Assembly (NCBI RefSeq): GCF_003966715.1
Contig: NZ_AP018907.1
Location: 3,522,001 to 3,586,000, forward strand
Direction: 5' to 3'
Origin: Blastochloris tepida
GTDB taxonomy: Bacteria > Pseudomonadota > Alphaproteobacteria > Rhizobiales > Xanthobacteraceae
DNA length: 64,000 bases
Of the stretch, positions 27,869 to 38,425 are shown in pieces; the stretch's first letter is position 1; the number at the start of each line of letters is the position of its first letter. The notes beneath the pieces are model-generated. The model did no database searches. It was not told the DNA's origin and saw only the letters and a program-made list of their open reading frames with translations. A program made the translations under genes and the position numbers.

Positions 27869-27906
27869 GGTCTTTCTCTCAGCGTCGGAGACGCAACGAT
27901 CGGAAC

Positions 27907-28500
27907 TCAATCCCCGAGCCGCCCCTTGGTCGAGGGCACGGCGCCGCCCAGCGACGGATCCACCGCCACCGCCACCTTCAGCGCCCGGGCCAGCGCCTTG
28001 AAGCAGCTCTCGGCAATGTGATGGGCGTTGTCGCCATAGAGCGTCTCGACGTGCAGCGTCAGCGCAGCGTGGGTGGCGAAGGCCTGGAAGAACTCCCGCA
28101 CCAGCTCGGTGTCGAAACTGCCGATCTTGGCGGTGGGAAATACGGTGCGCCACACCAGCATCGGCCGGCCGGAAATGTCGATGACCACCCGGGTCAGCGC
28201 CTCGTCCATCGGCAGGTGGACGTCGGCGTAGCGGCCGATGCCGGCCATGTCGCCCAGCGCCTTCTTCACCGCCTGACCCAGCGCGATGCCGACATCCTCG
28301 ACGGTGTGGTGGTCGTCGATGTGCAGGTCGCCCTCGGCGGCGATGGCGAGGTCGATGCGGCCGTGGCGGGCCACCTGGTCCAGCATGTGATCGAGGAAGC
28401 CGACGCCGGTCGCGATCTGCGACGCGCCGGTGCCGTCGAGGTCAAGCTCGATCCTGATCCTGGTTTCGCGCGTCGTGCGCTCGATAGCGGCGGTGCGCAT
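27907..28500 (-). CDS. hisB: imidazoleglycerol-phosphate dehydratase
   Basis: Manganese-dependent dehydratase of histidine synthesis. The 197-residue single-function protein has the two metal-binding His-rich motifs, [13 protein letters not shown] with [19 protein letters not shown] [15 protein letters not shown], and later [15 protein letters not shown]. No phosphatase domain is fused, as is normal outside enterobacteria. Start ATG at 28500 has GGGAG seven bases upstream. First gene of the his run, transcribed divergently from hslV with about 160 bases between starts. Confidence 0.96.
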   Translation of the reverse strand: MRTAAIERTTRETRIRIELDLDGTGASQIATGVGFLDHMLDQVARHGRIDLAIAAEGDLHIDDHHTVEDVGIALGQAVKKALGDMAGIGRYADVHLPMDEALTRVVIDISGRPMLVWRTVFPTAKIGSFDTELVREFFQAFATHAALTLHVETLYGDNAHHIAESCFKALARALKVAVAVDPSLGGAVPSTKGRLGD

Positions 28501-28664
28501 GCTCCCGGCCCAACGCTCCGGTTCAACTGTCAAATCGCGCTGTCTCTAGCAGGCCGGGCCGGCGCGCGCCACTGCGCGGGCACCGCCCCGGTTTGCAGCG
28601 CTCCGCCGGCATGCCTACATAGGCACCGACACGTTGGAGCCTCCCTCCCGAAAGCATAGAGACG

Positions 28665-29225
28665 ATGAGCGAACACAACGCCGTGCCGGTGTGGCACGGC
28701 ACCACCATCCTGACCGTCCGCAAGGGCGGGATGGTGGCCGTCGGCGGCGACGGCCAGGTCAGCCTGGGCCAGACCGTGATCAAGGCGAACGCCAGGAAGG
28801 TGCGCCGCATCGGCAAGGGCGATGTGATCGGCGGCTTCGCCGGGGCCACCGCCGACGCCTTCACTTTGTTCGAGCGGCTGGAGGCCAAGCTCGACCAGTA
28901 TCCCGGCCAGCTGGTGCGGGCCTGCGTCGAGCTTGCCAAGGACTGGCGCACCGACCGCTATCTGCGCCGGCTGGAAGCGATGATGATCGTCGCCGACCGC
29001 GAGGCGACGCTGGTGCTGTCGGGCACCGGAGACGTGCTGGAGCCCGAAAACGGCGTCATGGGCATCGGCTCGGGCGGCAATTACGCCCTGGCCGCGGCCC
29101 GCGCTTTGGTCGACACCGAGCTTTCGGCCGAGGCGATCGTGAAGAAGTCGCTCGGCATCGCCGCCGACATCTGCGTCTATACGAACCGCGAGATCGTGGT
29201 GGAGACTCTCGATGGCGCCCGCTGA
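28665..29225 (+). CDS. hslV: ATP-dependent protease subunit HslV
   Basis: Proteolytic subunit of the HslUV (ClpYQ) protease, a double hexameric ring with N-terminal threonine nucleophiles. The 186-residue precursor contains [13 protein letters not shown], where cleavage before the Thr exposes the catalytic residue, then GDGQVSLGQ, the Lys region and [14 protein letters not shown]. Stop overlaps the hslU start by 14 bases. Usually a heat-shock gene; no sigma-32-like promoter was recognised in the 131-bp gap to hisB. Confidence 0.95.
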   Translation: MSEHNAVPVWHGTTILTVRKGGMVAVGGDGQVSLGQTVIKANARKVRRIGKGDVIGGFAGATADAFTLFERLEAKLDQYPGQLVRACVELAKDWRTDRYLRRLEAMMIVADREATLVLSGTGDVLEPENGVMGIGSGGNYALAAARALVDTELSAEAIVKKSLGIAADICVYTNREIVVETLDGAR

Positions 29226-30552
29226 TCCCCGTCCCGATCCGCTGATGAAAGCCACCTTCTCGCCCCGCGAGATCGTCTCCGAGCTCGACCGCTTCATCGT
29301 CGGCCAGAAGGACGCCAAGCGGGCGGTGGCGATCGCGCTGCGCAACCGCTGGCGGCGCCTGCAGCTCGACGACAAGCTGCGCGAGGAGGTGCTGCCCAAG
29401 AACATCCTGATGATCGGCCCGACCGGCGTCGGCAAGACCGAGATCGCCCGCCGCCTCGCGCGCCTCGCCGGTGCGCCGTTCCTCAAGGTCGAGGCGACCA
29501 AGTTCACCGAGGTCGGCTATGTCGGCCGCGACGTCGAGCAGATCGTGCGAGATCTTCTGGAGGTCGGCATCTCGCTGGTGCGCGAGGAGAAGCGCAAGGC
29601 GGTGCAGGCGCGCGCCCATATCGCCGCCGAGGACCGGGTTCTCGACGCCCTGGTCGGCCCCGGCGCCACCCCTTCCACCCGCGAATCCTTCCGCCGCCGG
29701 CTGCGCAGCGGCGAACTCGACGACAAGGAGATCGAGATCGAGGTGCAGGCGGGCGGCGCCGGCATGCCCATGTTCGACATCCCCGGCATGCCCGGCGCCC
29801 AGATGGGCGCGGTGTCGCTGAACGACTTCTTCTCGCGGATGACCGGACGCACCCGCACCCGCCGCACCACGGTGGTCGAAGCCTATGCGCCGCTCCTGGC
29901 CGAGGAATCCGACAAGATGCTCGACCAGGACAGCATCGTGCAGGACGCGATCCGGCAGGTGGAGAACAACGGCATCGTGTTCCTCGACGAGATCGACAAG
30001 ATCTGCGCCCGCGAGGGGGTGCGGGTCGGCGACGTCTCGCGCGAAGGCGTGCAGCGCGACCTGCTGCCGCTGATCGAGGGCACCACCGTCTCCACCAAGC
30101 ACGGCGCGGTGAAGACCGACCACATCCTGTTCGTCGCCTCGGGTGCCTTCCACGTCGCCAAGCCCTCGGACCTCCTGCCCGAGCTGCAGGGCCGCCTGCC
30201 GATCCGCGTCGAGCTGTCGGCGCTGACCCGCGAGGACATGAAGCGCATCCTCACCGAGCCCGAAGCCTCGCTGATCAAGCAGACCATCGCGCTGATGGCG
30301 ACCGAGGGCGTGACGCTGGTGTTCACCCCCGACGCCATCGACGCGATCGCGGATGCCGCGGTCAGCGTCAATTCGGCGGTCGAGAACATCGGAGCGCGGC
30401 GGCTGCAGACGGTGGTCGAGCGGGTGCTGGACGAGATCAGCTTCTCGGCGCCGGACCGCTCGGGCGAGACGGTGACGATCGACGCGCCCTATGTGCAGGC
30501 CGCGGTGGGCGATCTCGCCAAGAACGCCGACCTGTCACGGTTCATTCTTTGA
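29212..30552 (+). CDS. hslU: ATP-dependent protease ATPase subunit HslU
   Basis: AAA+ unfoldase that feeds substrates to HslV. The 446-residue protein has [17 protein letters not shown], Walker [16 protein letters not shown] (about 69-83), pore-loop GYVGRD, Walker [13 protein letters not shown] and the C-terminal tail ending SRFIL-type residues that dock on HslV. Start at 29212 has GGAG seven bases upstream; ATG 29245 is closer to the usual N-terminus but lacks one. The TGA stop is shared with the first bases of repeat copy C. Confidence 0.95.
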   Translation: MAPADPRPDPLMKATFSPREIVSELDRFIVGQKDAKRAVAIALRNRWRRLQLDDKLREEVLPKNILMIGPTGVGKTEIARRLARLAGAPFLKVEATKFTEVGYVGRDVEQIVRDLLEVGISLVREEKRKAVQARAHIAAEDRVLDALVGPGATPSTRESFRRRLRSGELDDKEIEIEVQAGGAGMPMFDIPGMPGAQMGAVSLNDFFSRMTGRTRTRRTTVVEAYAPLLAEESDKMLDQDSIVQDAIRQVENNGIVFLDEIDKICAREGVRVGDVSREGVQRDLLPLIEGTTVSTKHGAVKTDHILFVASGAFHVAKPSDLLPELQGRLPIRVELSALTREDMKRILTEPEASLIKQTIALMATEGVTLVFTPDAIDAIADAAVSVNSAVENIGARRLQTVVERVLDEISFSAPDRSGETVTIDAPYVQAAVGDLAKNADLSRFIL

Positions 30553-30673
30553 TGCGGTTTCCGGATGGTCCCTTCGGGGTCCCGGAAACGGCCTCACCGA
30601 AAATCCTTTGTTTGCGAAGGGATTTTCGGCGATCGGGATACGGCTCGAAGGCTTGATCGGCCGGAAACCGTAT
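30552..30673 (+). repeat. ATACGG element, copy C (full)
   Basis: 122-bp copy beginning with the last base of the hslU stop codon (TG-ATGCGG) and ending CCGTAT at 30673. Stems: GGTTTCCGG/CCGGAAAC around CCCTTCGGGG; CCGAAAATCC/GGATTTTCGG; ATACGGCTCG...CCGGAAACCGTAT. It occupies nearly half of the 273-bp gap before prfC. Confidence 0.88.
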
Positions 30674-30825
30674 GAGCCGACCGCCCGACGATTGACACGA
30701 CAGGCGCCGGCGTGTTGAACCGCCGCCGGATGCCTGCCCCTTTTGGATACCTGCTCTCACGCAGCGCCGGGCATGCCGGTGCCGCGACAGCCGTTGCGCT
30801 GTGCGGCTGAAGAGATGGATTTGCC

Positions 30826-32415
<1,590 letters not shown>

Positions 32416-32424
32416 GCGAGTCTC

Positions 32425-32547
32425 ATACGGTTTCCGGTTGATCCCTTCGGGATACCGGAAACGGTCTCGCCGAAAATCCCTTGTTCGGTAACGGGATTTT
32501 CGGCGATCGGAATACGTTTCTCCGGCTTGATCAGCCGGAAACCGTAT
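32425..32547 (+). repeat. ATACGG element, copy D (full, reference copy)
   Basis: 123 bp with the clearest symmetry: ATACGGTTTCCGGTTGATC at the left and GATCAGCCGGAAACCGTAT at the right, the middle stem CGCCGAAAATCCC/GGGATTTTCGGCG, and the inner loop CCCTTCGGG. It lies between the convergent prfC and smr genes. The right end supplies the smr stop codon: read on the minus strand, TGATACGG starts with TGA. Confidence 0.92.
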
Positions 32548-33149
32548 CACACCCGCCGCCGCACCCGCACATAAAGCGCGCCCTCGCCGCCATGGACGAC
32601 GTGGGCGGTCTCGAACCCCACCACCAGCGGCCTGAGCTCGGCCGAGCCCATCCACAGCGGCACCTCGCGGCGCAGCACCCCGCGCTCGTGACCGAAATGG
32701 GACACGGCGCCGGGCGCGCCCTTGCCGGTGATCACCAGCACGATGCGGGCGCCGTGCGCCTGGGCCTGGAGCAGGAAGCGGGCGAGCCGGTCGTGCGCCT
32801 CGCGGCGGGTGAGTCCGTGCAGGTCGATTCGCGCATCGATCTCGACCACGCCGCGCACCAGCCGCAGCCGGGTGCGCCGTTCCAGCGGCGCCAGTGGCGG
32901 GGCGGGCTTGCGGGCCGGTTCGGGCGAGGGAGCCGCCTTGGGGACCGCCCGGCCGGGGCGGGCCGCCGGACGCACGGCAGGCTGGCCGGCGTCCGGCGCT
33001 TCGGCGCTGGATTCAGATGCGATTTCCGGCTCGGCGACCGGCCGGCGGCGCACCTTGCGGCCGCGCAACGGCTTGATGTCGCGGATGACGTGCTCCCACA
33101 GCGCGCGGTCGGCGTCGGTGAGCGGACCGCGGGGGCGCCGCGGGCTCAT
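32547..33149 (-). CDS. Smr-domain protein (putative nuclease)
   Basis: Small MutS-related domain protein, 200 residues. The C-terminal Smr domain (about 110-200) shows the family motif IDLHGLTRREAHDRLARFL and VLVITGKG, features of Smr proteins with endonuclease activity on branched DNA or collided-ribosome mRNA; the activity here is inferred. A Pro/Ala-rich linker precedes it, and the N-terminus (MSPRRPRGPLTDADRALWEHV) matches other Hyphomicrobiales homologues. Start overlaps the mltA stop by four bases. The TGA stop lies at the edge of repeat copy D. Confidence 0.9.
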   Translation of the reverse strand: MSPRRPRGPLTDADRALWEHVIRDIKPLRGRKVRRRPVAEPEIASESSAEAPDAGQPAVRPAARPGRAVPKAAPSPEPARKPAPPLAPLERRTRLRLVRGVVEIDARIDLHGLTRREAHDRLARFLLQAQAHGARIVLVITGKGAPGAVSHFGHERGVLRREVPLWMGSAELRPLVVGFETAHVVHGGEGALYVRVRRRV

Positions 33150-34330
33150 CGGGCCGGCGGCCCGCCCGTGGCCGGCTCGACCCCGCGCGGCAGCAGCATG
33201 ACGAAACGGCCGGCATGGCGGATGCGCCCGGCAATGGCCGCGGCCTCCTTGCCGGCGCCGAAATAGATGTCGGCGCGGGCCGGCCCGACGATCGCCGTGC
33301 CGGTATCTTGGGCGATCATCAGCCGGCGGAACGGCTCGGCGGTGCCGGGGGCCGACACCGGCAAGGCGGCCTCGATCCAGAACGGCGTGCCATAGACATG
33401 AAGCGTGCGGTCGACGGCGATCGAGCGGCCCGGCGTCAGCGGCAGCCCCTGGGCGCCGATGGCATGCTCCTCGGGCGCCAGATCGGCCTCGCGGAAAAAG
33501 ACATAGGAGCGGTTCATCCGCATCAATTCGCGGCCCTCGGCCGGATTGGCCTCGATATAGGCGCGGATGCGGTCGAGCGTCATTTCCTCTTTCGGCACGA
33601 TGCCACGGGCGATCAGGATGCGGCCGACCGGCGTGTAGTCGTGGCCGTTGCGGGCGGCGAAGGCGTAGCGCTTCAACCGGCCGTCGGGCAGCCGCACCTG
33701 GGCCGAGCCCTGGATCTGGCAGAAGAAGGCATCGACCGGATCCTTCAGCCACACCAGGGCGTAGCGCTTGGCGTCGACCGCCCCGTCCTCGATCGCCGCG
33801 CGGTCGAGCCACGGCTCAGCCGGGCGGCCGTCGCTGCGGCCGGCCAGCAGGCGTTTCAGCTCGGCCGGCACAGCGAGCAGCGGCGTGGCATAGGCCGCGG
33901 ACGGCGTGAGCGCGCCCTCGACGATCGGCTCATAGTAGCCGGTGAGGAAGCCCTCGCCGCCGCCGGCCGGCTGGATGCGATAGGCGCCGAAACCGTCCTC
34001 GAAGAAACGCCGCGCCGCCGCGGCATCGGCGGCCGGGTGGGCGAGCGCCCGGGCGCACGCCGCCTTCAGGCCCTGGCTCATCGGCTGCGCGGCGCGGCTC
34101 GGCGCTGCGGCTCTGGTCACCGCTCGGCAACTGGCGAGGAAGGTGCGGAAGGCGGCCAGATGGTCGTCGCCGGCCCAGCCTTCGAGGTCGGCGAACGCCA
34201 CCGGCTCCAGCGTCGCCCCGGCGAGGCGGATGGCGGCGGGTGGCGCGGCCATGGCCGACCCCGGCACCACGGCGGCACCGAGGGTCAGGGCTCCACTCAG
34301 GGCTCCGAGCAATGACAGCAGCGCGGCCAC
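33146..34330 (-). CDS. mltA: membrane-bound lytic murein transglycosylase A
   Basis: Cleaves peptidoglycan glycan strands to 1,6-anhydromuropeptides. The 394-residue protein has an N-terminal signal sequence (LLSLLGALSGALTLGAAVVP, then ASAMAAPP-like cleavage region) without a lipobox Cys, unlike E. coli MltA. The MltA domain contains FLTGYYEPIVEGALT and the C-terminal 3D domain carries the catalytic Asp region MIAQDTGTAIVGPARADIYFG. Probably in an operon timA-mltA-smr reading leftward. Confidence 0.93.
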   Translation of the reverse strand: MAALLSLLGALSGALTLGAAVVPGSAMAAPPAAIRLAGATLEPVAFADLEGWAGDDHLAAFRTFLASCRAVTRAAAPSRAAQPMSQGLKAACARALAHPAADAAAARRFFEDGFGAYRIQPAGGGEGFLTGYYEPIVEGALTPSAAYATPLLAVPAELKRLLAGRSDGRPAEPWLDRAAIEDGAVDAKRYALVWLKDPVDAFFCQIQGSAQVRLPDGRLKRYAFAARNGHDYTPVGRILIARGIVPKEEMTLDRIRAYIEANPAEGRELMRMNRSYVFFREADLAPEEHAIGAQGLPLTPGRSIAVDRTLHVYGTPFWIEAALPVSAPGTAEPFRRLMIAQDTGTAIVGPARADIYFGAGKEAAAIAGRIRHAGRFVMLLPRGVEPATGGPPAR

Positions 34331-34358
34331 GGCGGGGGTTCCGGCATTGACGCTGAGG

Positions 34359-35048
34359 TCAGGCGGCCTCGGTGGCGATGAGCTTCCAGTTCGGATCGCG
34401 CGAGGTCAGATCGCGGGCGAAGGTCCAGATGTCGGTGACGTCGGTGACCTGATCGGGATTGCCGTCGACCACCGCGCCGGCCTTGTCCCGGGTCACGGTG
34501 ACGAGTTGCGACACGAAGCGGACGGTGACGTGGACGGTGCGGTCCTTGACCTCGGCGCCCACCACTTCGGCCTTGTCGATCGACACGAAGCGCGAATCGA
34601 CGGTCTCGCCGCGGGCCTCGCGGTCGGCGATGGCGGCGATGAAGCCGTCATAGACGTCCTTGGCGAGCAGGTCGCGCAGCGTGCGCCGGTCGCCATTGGC
34701 GAACGCCGTGACGATCATCTCATAGGCCGCGCGCGCGCCGCCCAGGAAATGCTGCACGTCGAAACTGCGGTCGGCGGTGAGGATGTCGTCGAGGCCGCGT
34801 TCCAGCGCCGAGCCTGGCTCGGCGATGCCATCCCAGCGGCCGGGCGGCAGCGGTTCATCCTCGCGGCGCTCGGTGCCGGGCACGCGCCGGGGCAGCGGCA
34901 CCACGTTCTCGCCGGTCTGCGCCCTCATATCGCGGGCCACCTCGCCCGGCGGTCGCTCGTGCCCGGTCTTCTGGCCCAGCACGCTGCGCAGCCGCAGGAA
35001 GATGAACAGGGCGAGCGCCAGGAAAATGATCGTGTAGATGTCCAACAC
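34359..35048 (-). CDS. Tim44-like domain protein (TimA)
   Basis: Inner-membrane-anchored Tim44/TimA-type protein, 229 residues. The N-terminus VLDIYTIIFLALALFIFLRL is one membrane segment; a Pro/Arg-rich linker precedes the C-terminal Tim44-like domain (about 95-229: FLGGARAAYEMIVTAFANGD, LLAKDVYDGF, WTFARDL). In mitochondria the homologue tethers Hsp70 to the import channel; the bacterial role is not settled. Start is GTG at 35048 with GAGG eight bases upstream; the longer frame beyond it is unlike any family member. Divergent from secB across a 555-bp gap. Confidence 0.88.
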   Translation of the reverse strand: MLDIYTIIFLALALFIFLRLRSVLGQKTGHERPPGEVARDMRAQTGENVVPLPRRVPGTERREDEPLPPGRWDGIAEPGSALERGLDDILTADRSFDVQHFLGGARAAYEMIVTAFANGDRRTLRDLLAKDVYDGFIAAIADREARGETVDSRFVSIDKAEVVGAEVKDRTVHVTVRFVSQLVTVTRDKAGAVVDGNPDQVTDVTDIWTFARDLTSRDPNWKLIATEAA

Positions 35049-35603
35049 TGTCTCTGCCTCATCGGCGGGGGCGTGACCTTCTGGATGAACCCCCGGCACG
35101 CGGCGCCGAGATCCGGCAGCCAGATGTCGAAGGGCGTTCAGTCCCAGACTCGATTTGGATGCGATCCCGATTCGGACCCGGTCTCGCGTCCTCTTGCCCG
35201 TACCGGATGTCCGCGGTGTGCGAACGGCCGGATAGGGCCGGAAAAACGGCGCGCAGCGTACACTCCCGGCTGCCGCGTGATCCCCCATCTATGCCGGAAT
35301 CGGCGGCAATCCAGACGTCGCCGCACCCTTTTGCCACATGTCGCAAGGGATGGGCGAGATGGATCGGCGAGATCAGTTGACGAACCGCTGATCCAACCAT
35401 GGCCGAAACGCCTGAACTGAAGAGCGGAATCTCGGCCGACAAAATATGAAATTCCGGTGACGGCGCCGGATTTCGTATCAATCTAAACGATGTCTGGCGG
35501 TGCGCCAATGATCGGCGGCCGTTATGCTTGCCGCCAGGGGCTTCGTCATGGTAGCGACCACCGCAACGGCGGGGCTGTCCGTCGCGACCGAACGGAGTTC
35601 ATT
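35049..35603. other. 555-bp gap between timA and secB
   Basis: No convincing gene, repeat or RNA was recognised. The gap must hold the promoters of the divergent timA and secB transcripts, but no confident -35/-10 pair could be assigned. In related genomes, as recalled, a small FxsA-family membrane protein gene often occupies this position; no frame here encodes its hydrophobic segments. Confidence 0.5.
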
Positions 35604-36092
35604 ATGAATACCACGGCTAACGGGGCACCGACCGAGTCGAAGGCGCCGGGCCTGAACGTGCTTGCGCAGTTCATCAAGGATTTCTCGTTCGAGAATCCCC
35701 ATGCGCCGCAGTCGCTCGTGCCTCCTCCGCAGCCGCCCTCCATCAATGTTCAGATCAACGTCACGGCAAATCCGTTGAGCGGCACGGACTACAACGTCGA
35801 CCTCAAGATCGAGGGCAAGGCGCAGCACGAGAACACCGTGCTGTTCTCGTTCGACCTGAGCTATGGCGGCGTGTTCCGCGTCCAGAACATCGCGCCGGAA
35901 GCCGTTCACCCGGTGGTGCTGATCGAATGCCCGCGGCTGCTGTTCCCGTTCGCACGGCAAATCATCGCCGATGCGGTGCGCAATGGCGGCTTCCCGCCGC
36001 TGCTGCTGGAGCCGGTTGATTTCGCCGCGCTGTACCGCCAGCGCCTCGCCGAGTTGCAGGCCGCTTCGCCGACCCCGCCGCCGGCCGCCTGA
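35604..36092 (+). CDS. secB: protein-export chaperone SecB
   Basis: Cytosolic tetrameric chaperone that keeps preproteins unfolded and delivers them to SecA. The 162-residue acidic protein contains [26 protein letters not shown] and [10 protein letters not shown], and ends with the [20 protein letters not shown] region typical of SecB. Start ATG at 35604 has GGAG seven bases upstream; a longer in-frame reading from 35490 lacks similarity. Convergent with dnaQ. Confidence 0.96.
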   Translation: MNTTANGAPTESKAPGLNVLAQFIKDFSFENPHAPQSLVPPPQPPSINVQINVTANPLSGTDYNVDLKIEGKAQHENTVLFSFDLSYGGVFRVQNIAPEAVHPVVLIECPRLLFPFARQIIADAVRNGGFPPLLLEPVDFAALYRQRLAELQAASPTPPPAA

Positions 36093-36123
36093 GCGGCGCG
36101 GCAGCAGCCTGTGGGAAGTGTCC

Positions 36124-36153
36124 AATGGCCGGGATTCGTCCCGGCCATTTGCG
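36124..36153 (+). terminator. hairpin after secB, terminator-like
   Basis: AATGGCCGGGA/TCCCGGCCATT with a TTCG loop, followed by TGCGTTT. The stem is the same GGCCGGG palindrome type as at 8584 and 19520, here placed 31 bases after the secB stop, where it could end the transcript. Confidence 0.65.
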
Positions 36154-36169
36154 TTTCAGTCCCGGTTTC

Positions 36170-36204
36170 ATGCGGCTTCCGGCTCAATCAGCCGAAAACC
36201 GTAT
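36170..36204 (+). repeat. ATACGG element, copy I (terminal-repeat hairpin only)
   Basis: 35-bp minimal form: ATGCGGCTTCCGGCT and AGCCGAAAACCGTAT joined by a five-base loop, with no middle stem. Located between convergent secB and dnaQ. Its last base starts the complement of the dnaQ stop codon (GTATCA on the + strand, TGATAC on the minus strand). Confidence 0.82.
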
Positions 36205-36947
36205 CAATCACCCTTCTTCTCCGGCGTCGCGGCCGGCACCACCGTCGTGGTGTCGGAGAGATCCTCCTCATAGAGGCGCCAGATGGCGTGCTCGCCCAGC
36301 GTCGCCACAAACGCATGGTGCGCTTCGACCTCAGTGCTGGTCAGCCGCGGCGGCAACGGCGCCGGGCGGGTGCGCACCCCGGCGGTGTCGCGCCGCAGGG
36401 TGGCGGTGCGGGCCACGTCCAGCACCAGATTGGCCTGCCGGGCGCCGACCAGCTCGACATAGACCTCCGCCAGCAGCTCGGCGTCGAGCAGCGCGCCGTG
36501 CTTGATGCGGTTCGAATTGTCGATGCCGAAGCGGGTGCACAGCGCATCCAGCGTGTTGGAGGCGCCGGGAAACTTGCGCCGCGCCAGCATCACCGTATCG
36601 ACCACCCGCTCACGGCCGATCAGCGGCCGGCCAAGCCGCCTCAGCTCGGCGTCGAGGAAGCCGAGATCGAAGGAGGCGTTGTGCGCCACCAGATGGGCGT
36701 CGGCGACGAATTCGAGAAAGCCGTCGGCGACCTCGGCGAAGCGCGGCTTGTCGCGCAGGAACTCGGTCGTCAGGCCATGGATCTCGACCGCGCCCTGCGG
36801 CACCTCGCGCTCGGGATTGATGTAGGTGTGAAACGTGCGCCCGGTCGGCCAGCGGTTCTCCAGCTCGACGCAGCCGATCTCGACCAGCCGATCGCCGCTC
36901 AACGGGTCGAGCCCCGTGGTCTCGGTATCGAAGACGATCTCGCGCAA
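36204..36947 (-). CDS. dnaQ: DNA polymerase III epsilon subunit (proofreading exonuclease)
   Basis: 3'-to-5' proofreading exonuclease of the replicase. The 247-residue protein has Exo I FDTETTGLDP (6-15), Exo II VAHNASFDLGFLD and Exo III-epsilon KHGALLDAELLAEVY with the His-Asp pair, followed by a tail that binds the alpha subunit. Start ATG at 36947. It begins 13 bases after coaE ends, in the aroE-coaE-dnaQ order seen next to the replication origin in many alphaproteobacteria. The stop codon is at the edge of repeat copy I. Confidence 0.96.
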   Translation of the reverse strand: MREIVFDTETTGLDPLSGDRLVEIGCVELENRWPTGRTFHTYINPEREVPQGAVEIHGLTTEFLRDKPRFAEVADGFLEFVADAHLVAHNASFDLGFLDAELRRLGRPLIGRERVVDTVMLARRKFPGASNTLDALCTRFGIDNSNRIKHGALLDAELLAEVYVELVGARQANLVLDVARTATLRRDTAGVRTRPAPLPPRLTSTEVEAHHAFVATLGEHAIWRLYEEDLSDTTTVVPAATPEKKGD

Positions 36948-36960
36948 TCCGGTCTCCGCC

Positions 36961-37557
36961 TCAGTTTCCGCCGGCCATCAGGCTGGCGGACCGCAGGATG
37001 CCGTGCACCTGGGTGCGGGCGGCGGCGAAGCCGCGGCTGGTATCGACCAGGAAGTGCGCACGCCGCCGCTTCTCGGCATCCGGCATCTGCTTGGACAGGA
37101 TGGCGGCGAATTTTGCCGCCGTCATCCCCTCGCGCCCCAACACTCGGTCGCGCTGCACAACCTCGGGCGCGGTGACCACCACCACCGCATCGACGCGGGC
37201 CTCGCCGCCGGTCTCGAACAGCAGCGGAATGTCGAGCACGACGATCCGGCGGCCGGCCTGGCGCGCCTGGGCGACGAACGCCTCGGCATCGGCGCGCACC
37301 AGCGGGTGGATGATACGTTCGAGATCGGCCAACGCCACAGGATTGTCGAGCACGCGGGCGGCCAGCGCCACGCGATCGACCCCGGCCGCCGAGGTCGTGC
37401 CAGGAAAGCGCGCCTCGATCGCCGGCACGGCGGCCTCGCGATAGAGCCGGTGGACGGCGGCATCGGCATCGTGCACCGGCACGCCCGCCTCGACGAACAT
37501 GGCGGCGGTCGCCGACTTGCCCATGCCGATCGAGCCGGTGAGGCCGAGCACGATCAT
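36961..37557 (-). CDS. coaE: dephospho-CoA kinase
   Basis: Last step of coenzyme A synthesis, phosphorylating the 3' hydroxyl of dephospho-CoA. The 198-residue protein starts MIVLGLTGSIGMGKSATAAM with Walker A GSIGMGKS, then HDADAAVHRLY and IIHPLV, and VVLDIPLLFETG. Start ATG at 37557 overlaps the aroE stop by four bases; the longer frame upstream is aroE read out of frame. Confidence 0.96.
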   Translation of the reverse strand: MIVLGLTGSIGMGKSATAAMFVEAGVPVHDADAAVHRLYREAAVPAIEARFPGTTSAAGVDRVALAARVLDNPVALADLERIIHPLVRADAEAFVAQARQAGRRIVVLDIPLLFETGGEARVDAVVVVTAPEVVQRDRVLGREGMTAAKFAAILSKQMPDAEKRRRAHFLVDTSRGFAAARTQVHGILRSASLMAGGN

Positions 37558-38423
37558 CGCTCCGCCTCCGCGGTGGCGGCGGCCGGCGCGATCTTTGCCC
37601 TGATGTCGGCCTCGATCAGCGCCCGCAGCTCGGGCGTCACCTGCGGCGTCACCCCGAACCAGCGCCGGAAGCCCGGCACCGCCTGATGCAGCAGCATGCC
37701 GAGCCCGTCGATCGCGGCGTGGCCGCGGGCGCGGGCGGCAGCGAGAAGCCCGGTCTCCAGCGGCACATAGACGATGTCGGCTACCATCGCCGGCGGCGGC
37801 AGCGGGTCGAGATCGATGGCGAGGCGCGGCTGGCCGGCCATGCCGAGCGAGGTGGTGTTGACCAGGAGGTCGGCACCGGTGAGCAACGCCGGCAGGCTCT
37901 CCCATCCGGCGGGCTTCACCCGGGAACCGAGGACGGAGGCAAGCTGTTCGGCGCGCTCGAGCGAGCGATTCACCACGCTGACGCGATCGATTCGGCGCTG
38001 CAACAATCCATAGACGATGCCGCGCGCCGCGCCGCCGGCGCCCAGCACCACGGCGTGGCCGGCGCGGCCCTCCCAGCCGGGCAGGCGGGCGTCGAGATCG
38101 GCGAGAAAGCCCATGACATCGGTATTAGCGCCGTGAAGCCGGCCATTCTCGATCCACACGGTGTTGACGGCGCCGAGCGCGCGGGCCGCCTCGTCGGCCT
38201 CATCGACGGTGGCAAACGCCGCCTCCTTGTGCGGCAGGGTGACATTGCCGCCGACATAGCCGTGACCGGCCAAATTGCGCAGGAAGGCCGGAAAGTCGGC
38301 AGGCAGTACATCCTCGCGGCCATAGCTGCCGGCAAGGCCATGCTGCTGGAGCCAATAGCCGTGGATCAGCGGCGAGCGGCTGTGCGCCACCGGATGGCCG
38401 ATGATGCAGGCGCGCGGCTCCAT
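37554..38423 (-). CDS. aroE: shikimate dehydrogenase
   Basis: NADPH-dependent reduction of 3-dehydroshikimate in aromatic amino acid synthesis. The 289-residue protein has the substrate loop HSRSPLIHGYWLQQHG, the catalytic Lys in VTLPHKEAAF, Asp in GANTDVMGFL and the nucleotide loop LGAGGAARGIVYGL followed by VVNRSLERAEQL. Start ATG at 38423 lies two bases after the maf stop. Tightly packed in maf-aroE-coaE-dnaQ. Confidence 0.96.
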   Translation of the reverse strand: MEPRACIIGHPVAHSRSPLIHGYWLQQHGLAGSYGREDVLPADFPAFLRNLAGHGYVGGNVTLPHKEAAFATVDEADEAARALGAVNTVWIENGRLHGANTDVMGFLADLDARLPGWEGRAGHAVVLGAGGAARGIVYGLLQRRIDRVSVVNRSLERAEQLASVLGSRVKPAGWESLPALLTGADLLVNTTSLGMAGQPRLAIDLDPLPPPAMVADIVYVPLETGLLAAARARGHAAIDGLGMLLHQAVPGFRRWFGVTPQVTPELRALIEADIRAKIAPAAATAEAER

Positions 38424-38425
38424 GG

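Noticed and set aside
35059..35508. 149-codon minus-strand frame in the timA-secB gap
   Set aside because: No membrane segments, no family resemblance and no supported start; it does not look like FxsA or any known protein.
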